From an uncultured Eubacteriales bacterium (GTDB lineage: Bacteria > Bacillota > Clostridia > Oscillospirales > Acutalibacteraceae): a stretch of 30,382 bases of DNA. The position numbers and the translations under genes are program-made. The notes below the pieces were generated by a model. It saw only the letters and a program-made list of their open reading frames with translations, did no database searches and was not told the DNA's origin. This document shows, in pieces, positions 25,901 through 30,382 of the stretch (position 1 is the first letter of the stretch; every line of letters starts with the position of its first letter). The stretch is from contig CAKUPP010000014.1 in NCBI GenBank assembly GCA_934675165.1, positions 1-30,382 of the forward strand, read 5' to 3'.

Positions 25901-26131
25901 TAAAAAATTCTAGATTACTTTCAGAAAACAACACTCCATTTTTTATATATATAAAAATCACAATTCAAAAATTAAAATCTTTTCCAAAAACAATATAAAG
26001 TCTATATAAAGTTTAAAAAATAATCATCCAACGAATTCATTTTTTAAAAACTAGTAATGTAAAATTTTTGAGCAAATTAATTTCAAACACCTGTAATAAT
26101 TCTACAATAAAATTTATATTAGCTAAATATA

Positions 26132-26189
26132 AATAAAAGACTTGCGGTAAATAAAATGATTTAATATCATTAACCACCACAAGTTTTTT
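26132..26189. terminator. Second, imperfect hairpin downstream of ileS
   Basis: ACTTGCGGT (from 26140) and ACCACCACAAGT (to 26184) form an imperfect long stem with flanking ATGAT/ATCAT pairing inside, followed by TTTTTT on plus and an AAAAGA-derived T stretch on minus. It could be a back-up terminator for ileS. Confidence 0.5.
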
Positions 26190-26218
26190 ATGTTTATGAC
26201 TAATTCACACAATAATAC

Positions 26219-26256
26219 AAAAGTTAACTAATCATATCTCCCACTTGGTTAACTTT
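26219..26256 (-). terminator. ileS terminator
   Basis: Minus strand AAAGTTAAC (26256-26248) pairs exactly with GTTAACTTT (26228-26220) and is followed by TGTATTATTG. It starts one base after the stop codon. The T run is weak. Confidence 0.6.
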
Positions 26257-26257
26257 C

Positions 26258-29200
26258 TTACTGAGATATTGAAATTTTTAAAACTTGATCATTTATTTTT
26301 ATCTCTTTAACCATTTTAGGAGAAGAAATATACTCTATATGAGATAAAGTTTCACTAGCAATATTTTCTCTATATTTTGCAAGCGTATCTTGAATCTCTA
26401 CAGATGTAGTTTCAAAAAATAAAATTACTCTATCCGAAACTTCAAAATTTGCTTCTTTTCTTAACAATTGACAATGACGCAAAATTTCTCTATATATACC
26501 TTCAGATCTAAGTTCAGGTGTAATTTCGGTATTTATAGCCACAAATGTTCCATTTTCTTCACATTTAGCAATATGTTTTTTGCATTTAGGAGTTATTTTG
26601 AAGCAATCATATGAAATTTTTCCACTGTAGCCCGGCAAAGTTATATCATTTTTTAATTTTATTTGTTTACAAATTTCCACATTCTCTAAAGTAGTTAAAT
26701 TTTCACAAATAGATTTAACACAATTTACATCACTTTTCAATTTTCTTCCCGCCACTTGAAAATCAAGAGAAACAAATTCGTCACTAAGTACAGTAACATC
26801 ACTTAGATACTTTATTGTTTTAATATTCAATTCATCAAGTATTATAGCCGAATATTTATCAAATTGTTCAAAATTCTCACTTAAATATAAAGTAGACAGT
26901 GGTTGTTTTACTTTTAAATTTTGCTCATTGCGTAACTTTAAAGCCAACGCAACAATTTCTCTAACTTTTTCAACACTATTTAAATTTTCATTATCAAATT
27001 CACAACATTTAGGAAAATCCGAAAGGTGAATAGAAATCTCTTTTTGAGGTTCAAATTTTTTGACCATATTTTGCCAAATATACTCGGTCATAAAAGGAAT
27101 TATCGGCGCCATTACTTGAGACGTAGTTTTTATGGCGAAATACAGTACATTATATGCACTTTGCTTATCACTATCAAGTTCATTTTTCCAAAATCTTCTA
27201 CGATTTATCCGTACATACCAATTTGAAATATCATCAACACACTGCTCAAAATCTTTTACAATATCTGATGTGTTATAATTTTCATAATTTTTTACAGATT
27301 TATTCACAAACGAAATTACCCGATTTTTTAACCACTGGTCCATTAAATTATCTTTTATTTCATCGGTTATAGTCGGATTATCTATATTGGCATATGTCAT
27401 AAAGAAAGAATAAATATTCCAAAATCCTAAAAGTTTTCTTCTGGCTTCTTCGCCCAAAGTGAACCCAAACCTTACATCGTTGAGCATTGGGGCACCAGCA
27501 TATAAATACCTTACTGCATCTGCACCTATTTTTTCTGCAGCATCATCGAATTTAATCATAAACTTTGTTTTTGAAAACATTGTGCCGTCTTCATTAACAA
27601 CCTTGCTATAAGATTGAACTTTTTCATATGGTGCACGCCCCGTAATAGTAACACTCATAAACAATAGCGAATAAAACCATAACCTAACTTGTTCTTGCAT
27701 TTCGGTTACCCACTGAGCAGGGAAATTTTTTTCCCATTCACTACGATTCGAAAAATACCCCAAAGTTGAAAATGGAACAATTCCGGCATCAAGCCACACA
27801 TCCCCAATCTCAGGAATTCTCGAAACTTCTTTTCCACATTTAGGACATTTTATCTTTACTTTATCTATCCATGGCCTATGAAGTTCCGGTAATTTCTCTG
27901 CTTCCTCGCCTCCTAATTCTATTAATTCTTCTTTTGAACCAATAACAGTTAAGTGGCCACATTCACATGGATAAAATGGCAATGGAAGACCATAAAACCT
28001 TTTTCTAGATATATTCCAATCTCCCATATTATTTAACCAATCAAGCATTCTTTTACCTATATACGCAGGATTCCATTCCACCGTTTTGGCCGCTTCTATC
28101 AGCTTGGGACGAATTTCATCAGTTTTAATATACCACTCTCTTACAAGCCTGAAAAGAACTTCCGTTTTGCATCTCCAACAGACTGGATAACTATGAGTAT
28201 AATCGTGAGTTTTAAATAATTTTCCTTGTTGCTTCAATCTAGCAAATACTTCATCTTTAACATCTGACGCTGATTTTCCAGATAAAAAATCATACTCGGG
28301 CAAAAATTTTCCAGAATCGTCAATAGGACAAATTTCTGCCAATCCATTCTCTTTCCCCAAACCATAGTCTTCTGCACCACAACCAGGAGCTATATGAACA
28401 ATTCCGCTACCTTCGTTAGCATCAACATCGTTCCACGGAATTATTTTGTGAGTAATATTTTTCTGGACTTCAAGCCAAGGGAAAAATGTTTCATATTCCA
28501 AGCCAAGCAAATCCGCACCCTTTAATAGTTTTACTACTTGTTTTTTACCATCTATGTGTTTAATTGCATTTTTAGCAAGAACAAGTGGTTTATCAAAATT
28601 TTCACATTTCACAATCGCATACTCAAGTTCCGGATTAACTGCAAGTGCCACATTAGCTGATAATGTCCATGGCGTAGTAGTCCATACCAATGCATCAAAA
28701 TCTGCATTCATAATCTTAGCTATTGCAAATACTGCTGTATGTGTAATTTGTTTGTGAGAACCGGACATCTCATGCTCCGAAAGAGATGTACCACACCTAG
28801 GGCACCAAGGCATTGGTCGATATGCTTTGGTTATCCAGCCATTTTCATGACATTTTTTTAAAAAATACCATATCCCAGAAATGTTTTCATCTGTATGTGT
28901 AAAATAAGAATTTTCCCAATCCATCCACTGACCCAAACGTTTGGATTGTTCAGTTATCACCTTGGAAAAATGCTTTATACGCTCCACACATTTATGGGTA
29001 AATTTATCCATTCCATAATTTTCTATATCTTTTTTATCCTTAAATCCAAGTTCCTTCTCTACTTCAACTTCCACCCAAAGGCCTTGTGTATCAAAGCCAC
29101 TGCGGTATAAACATGAAAATCCATTCATTGCTTTATATCTCAAAAATATATCTTTTATACTTCTTCCCCATGCGTGATGTACTCCCATCGGGTTATTTGC

Positions 29201-29341
29201 AGTAATCGGTCCATCTAAAAATCTAAAACGTTCATTATTTTTATTTTTATCACACAGTCTTTTAAAACATTTTTCTTTTTCCCAAAAATTTAAGATGTCT
29301 TTTTCCATTTTTAAAAAATCAGGTTTTGTTTCATTTGGCAT
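26258..29341 (-). CDS. ileS: Isoleucine--tRNA ligase, divergent clade
   Basis: A class I synthetase of 1027 residues that charges tRNA-Ile. The HIGH motif lies in GPITANNPMGVHHAWGRSIK (about 41-60). The editing domain includes WTTTPWTLSANVALAVNPEL and GSGIVHIAPGCGAEDYGLG. Zinc-type Cys pairs (CPRCGTSL, CPKCGKEV) and the C-terminal anticodon-binding region follow. The GPITANNPMGVHHAWGR variant marks a clade distinct from classical bacterial IleRS (GPPYANGxxHxGH). The expected KMSKS loop reads MFSKTKFM, lacking the first Lys. Single gene from a strong promoter, with a 67-base leader and AAAGGA ribosome binding site. No T-box is visible in the leader. Confidence 0.93.
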   Translation of the reverse strand: MPNETKPDFLKMEKDILNFWEKEKCFKRLCDKNKNNERFRFLDGPITANNPMGVHHAWGRSIKDIFLRYKAMNGFSCLYRSGFDTQGLWVEVEVEKELGFKDKKDIENYGMDKFTHKCVERIKHFSKVITEQSKRLGQWMDWENSYFTHTDENISGIWYFLKKCHENGWITKAYRPMPWCPRCGTSLSEHEMSGSHKQITHTAVFAIAKIMNADFDALVWTTTPWTLSANVALAVNPELEYAIVKCENFDKPLVLAKNAIKHIDGKKQVVKLLKGADLLGLEYETFFPWLEVQKNITHKIIPWNDVDANEGSGIVHIAPGCGAEDYGLGKENGLAEICPIDDSGKFLPEYDFLSGKSASDVKDEVFARLKQQGKLFKTHDYTHSYPVCWRCKTEVLFRLVREWYIKTDEIRPKLIEAAKTVEWNPAYIGKRMLDWLNNMGDWNISRKRFYGLPLPFYPCECGHLTVIGSKEELIELGGEEAEKLPELHRPWIDKVKIKCPKCGKEVSRIPEIGDVWLDAGIVPFSTLGYFSNRSEWEKNFPAQWVTEMQEQVRLWFYSLLFMSVTITGRAPYEKVQSYSKVVNEDGTMFSKTKFMIKFDDAAEKIGADAVRYLYAGAPMLNDVRFGFTLGEEARRKLLGFWNIYSFFMTYANIDNPTITDEIKDNLMDQWLKNRVISFVNKSVKNYENYNTSDIVKDFEQCVDDISNWYVRINRRRFWKNELDSDKQSAYNVLYFAIKTTSQVMAPIIPFMTEYIWQNMVKKFEPQKEISIHLSDFPKCCEFDNENLNSVEKVREIVALALKLRNEQNLKVKQPLSTLYLSENFEQFDKYSAIILDELNIKTIKYLSDVTVLSDEFVSLDFQVAGRKLKSDVNCVKSICENLTTLENVEICKQIKLKNDITLPGYSGKISYDCFKITPKCKKHIAKCEENGTFVAINTEITPELRSEGIYREILRHCQLLRKEANFEVSDRVILFFETTSVEIQDTLAKYRENIASETLSHIEYISSPKMVKEIKINDQVLKISISQ

Positions 29342-29414
29342 GCATTTTCAGTCCTTTAACAATTTATTTATATATGATTTTACTGCACACATTGCGGTAC
29401 AACGTCTTAGGTTA

Positions 29415-29443
29415 ATTATAGCGCACTAAAGAAATCGAGTCAA
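29415..29443 (-). promoter_or_regulatory. ileS promoter
   Basis: Minus strand TTGACT (29443-29438), 17-base spacer, perfect TATAAT (29420-29415). Transcription should start near 29408. The leader of about 67 bases is too short for a T-box. Confidence 0.85.
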
Positions 29444-29477
29444 TAATTATAAATTCCATACTTGTGTTAATTTGTAT

Positions 29478-29503
29478 TGGTTTACAATTGATGTGTTACA
29501 AAA
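29478..29503 (+). repeat. Solo IS-end sequence between ileS and tRNA-Leu
   Basis: TGGTTTACAATTGATGTG followed by TTACAAAA is identical to the first 26 bases of the IS copy at 151 except for one base, but no transposase leader follows. It lies between the divergent promoters of ileS and tRNA-Leu. Confidence 0.6.
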
Positions 29504-29511
29504 TTTTAGTA

Positions 29512-29540
29512 TTGTATTTTTTTTTAGTATGGTATATAAT
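29512..29540 (+). promoter_or_regulatory. tRNA-Leu promoter
   Basis: TTGTAT (29512-29517), 17-base spacer including a run of T, perfect TATAAT (29535-29540). Predicted start about 17 bases before the tRNA. Confidence 0.7.
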
Positions 29541-29563
29541 CAGCACTGTGGTGATTTTGTTAT

Positions 29564-29647
29564 GCGGGTGTGGCGGAATTGGTAGACGCGCTAGATTTAG
29601 GTTCTAGTGGCAACACCGTGCAGGTTCGAGTCCTGTCACCCGTACCA
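29564..29647 (+). tRNA. tRNA-Leu (anticodon UAG)
   Basis: 84 bases with encoded CCA. Acceptor stem GCGGGTG/CACCCGT with G-U at the first pair, D arm TGGCGGAATTGGTAGACGC, anticodon stem CTAGA/TCTAG around loop TTTAGGT (anticodon TAG, 29598-29600), a long variable arm TGGCAACACCG typical of tRNA-Leu, and the T arm with GTTCGAGTC. Reads CUA and, by wobble, other CUN codons. Confidence 0.97.
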
Positions 29648-29651
29648 TGCC

Positions 29652-29691
29652 GGGTAGTTATAAGGGGCATGGATATTTCTTATAACTACTC
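29652..29691. repeat. Strong hairpin directly after tRNA-Leu
   Basis: GTAGTTATAAG (29654-29664) and CTTATAACTAC (29679-29689) pair exactly around a 14-base loop, extended by one G-U and one G-C pair. No T run follows, so it is not a classical terminator. TATAAGGGG occurs at 29659 and again at 29697. It could be a processing signal or part of a recombinase attachment site. Confidence 0.6.
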
Positions 29692-29720
29692 AATGCTATA
29701 AGGGGAGAGGATGTATTGTT

Positions 29721-30250
29721 TTAAGCAATACGCTCTTCTTTTTTTCGTCCAAATTTCTCTATTAAGTTTTGACGCTCTGATTTTTTTATGTGTGGTATCT
29801 CCACATGGCCTATCATTTTGTAATAAATCTCTATTTGCTGGATAGTTTCACCCATAATTTCTTCGCGATGATGAACGATAATCTTATCAATAAATTCTTG
29901 CAAAATATCAAGTGTTAATTCCTCTACTTCAGAATACTTCCTAACAATTTTTAAAAATCCGTCGGCGTTGAGCTCGTGCATTTTTTCTTCTGCTACTATT
30001 TTTTTCATGTTTTTAATTTTTGCTTTAAGCTCAAATTGTTCTTCTTCGTATTTCCCGGATAGTTTTAAAAATCTTTCCTCTGACAAATGCCCCAAAGTTT
30101 TTTCTTCAAAAACTTTTTCATAAAGTATATCGAGCTCCTTATCTCTGGCCAACATTTTATTTAATGCTTCAAAGTTTTTTCTTTGGGTGGCTTGCACTCG
30201 TTTATAGCTTTCGTCTACAACTATTTTTACAAACTCGTCTTCAATTTCTG
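29721..30250 (-). pseudogene. C-terminal remnant of a large serine recombinase
   Basis: The frame is open from the stop at 29721 up to about 30250, where it runs into the IS end at 30252. An internal GTG at 30197 would give 158 residues, but the genuine frame continues upstream (TEIEDEFVKIVVDESYKRVQ). The sequence matches the coiled-coil and C-terminal DUF4368 region of TndX/Tn5397-type recombinases: ATQRKNFEAL, ARDKELDILYEKVFEEK, LSEERFLKLSGKYEEEQ, EFIDKIIVHHRE and IEIYYKMIGHVEIP. The catalytic resolvase domain is missing, so it is inactive unless continued beyond the window. IS insertion probably split it. It lies about 75 bases from tRNA-Leu, in opposite orientation. Confidence 0.8.
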
Positions 30251-30251
30251 T

Positions 30252-30382
30252 TGGTTTACAGTTGACGTGTTACAAAAGAAAAAAAGAAGTAACGGATAAA
30301 CCAAGTTGTGTTACAGTTAAGTTGAAACATAATAAACAAACACAAAAAGGAGATATCCGTCATGAACACTGTAACACAAACA
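30252..30382 (+). mobile_element. IS left end and transposase start, copy 2 (cut by the window edge)
   Basis: TGGTTTACAGTTGACGTG begins the element, followed by a leader nearly identical to 151-253 and an ATG at 30363 (MNTVTQT, the same start as the remnant at 254 but for Asn in place of Asp). AAAAAGGAG lies upstream of the start. The arms ACGGATA (30292-30298) and TATCCGT (30354-30360) can pair. This copy has no stop in the seven codons present and may be intact beyond the window. Confidence 0.75.

Larger units (their letters stand above)
25831..26257. other. Intergenic region with promoter and two hairpins
   Basis: About 430 AT-rich bases between glnN and ileS. It holds the glnN promoter and two hairpins downstream of ileS (listed separately). 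I see no gene or RNA in the remaining 25901-26130. Confidence 0.5.

Noticed and set aside
29342..29410. GTTGTACCGCAA in the ileS leader resembles the T-box antiterminator core (GGTGGTACCGCG)
   Set aside because: The leader is only about 67 bases from the mapped-by-consensus start. There is no room for stem I with an Ile specifier codon, and no terminator hairpin follows.
29721..30197. A complete 158-residue gene starting at GTG 30197
   Set aside because: The same frame continues upstream with family-like sequence to the IS boundary, and the catalytic domain is missing, so this is a truncated remnant.

Overview
The window looks like a chromosomal segment of a low-GC, spore-forming Firmicute of the class Clostridia, possibly a gut or host-associated lineage related to Oscillospirales. 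The evidence is strong AT bias, TTGACA/TATAAT promoters with GGAGG-type ribosome binding sites, addAB, spmA/spmB, an AbrB-type regulator with a zinc ribbon, a type III glutamine synthetase, and a BspA-like leucine-rich-repeat family. The taxonomic placement is inference. Both ends of the window lie in copies of the same insertion-sequence (IS) left end, which suggests the contig broke at a repeat.

Layout. 1-400: degraded IS copy with a transposase remnant. 459-7371 (minus): addB-addA, an overlapping pair for double-strand-break repair. 7420-7508: a small inverted-repeat element made of two IS-end-like arms. 7677-8963 (plus): hisS. 9041-9497 (minus): a 62-residue membrane or lipoprotein-like peptide and, upstream of it, a standalone 5S rRNA gene with its own promoter and terminator. 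9936-11049 (minus): spmA-spmB, spore maturation. 11278-11529 (plus): AbrB-like regulator.

11650-21458 (all minus) is an accessory block. It holds a signal-less PI-PLC-like protein with an intact active site and a long Lys-rich helical N-terminus, and an operon of three paralogous BspA-type LRR proteins that share an N-terminal cap and have no signal peptide. It also holds a sortase-type surface protein with a beta-helix and an InlB-type repeat, a 616-residue Lys/Asn-rich orphan, and a Cys-rich peptide with a double-glycine leader. The content suggests interaction with a host or with competitors. No dedicated secretion or modification genes lie in the window, so how the signal-less proteins act is open.

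21734-29341 returns to housekeeping genes: pgeF (minus), a membrane-anchored alpha/beta hydrolase (plus), glnN (minus) and ileS (minus). ileS belongs to an unusual IleRS clade and has a divergent KMSKS motif. Next come a divergent tRNA-Leu(UAG), a strong hairpin, and the C-terminal remnant of a large serine recombinase. That remnant is cut by an IS copy whose transposase start is at the window edge.

Five IS-end-like sequences were found: 151-176, the two arms at 7420-7508, 29478-29503 and 30252-30277. Two of them lie within or beside housekeeping promoters. The two copies that retain a transposase start also keep a base-pairing arm between the ribosome binding site and the start codon. All functional statements come from motif recognition by eye; no searches were run.
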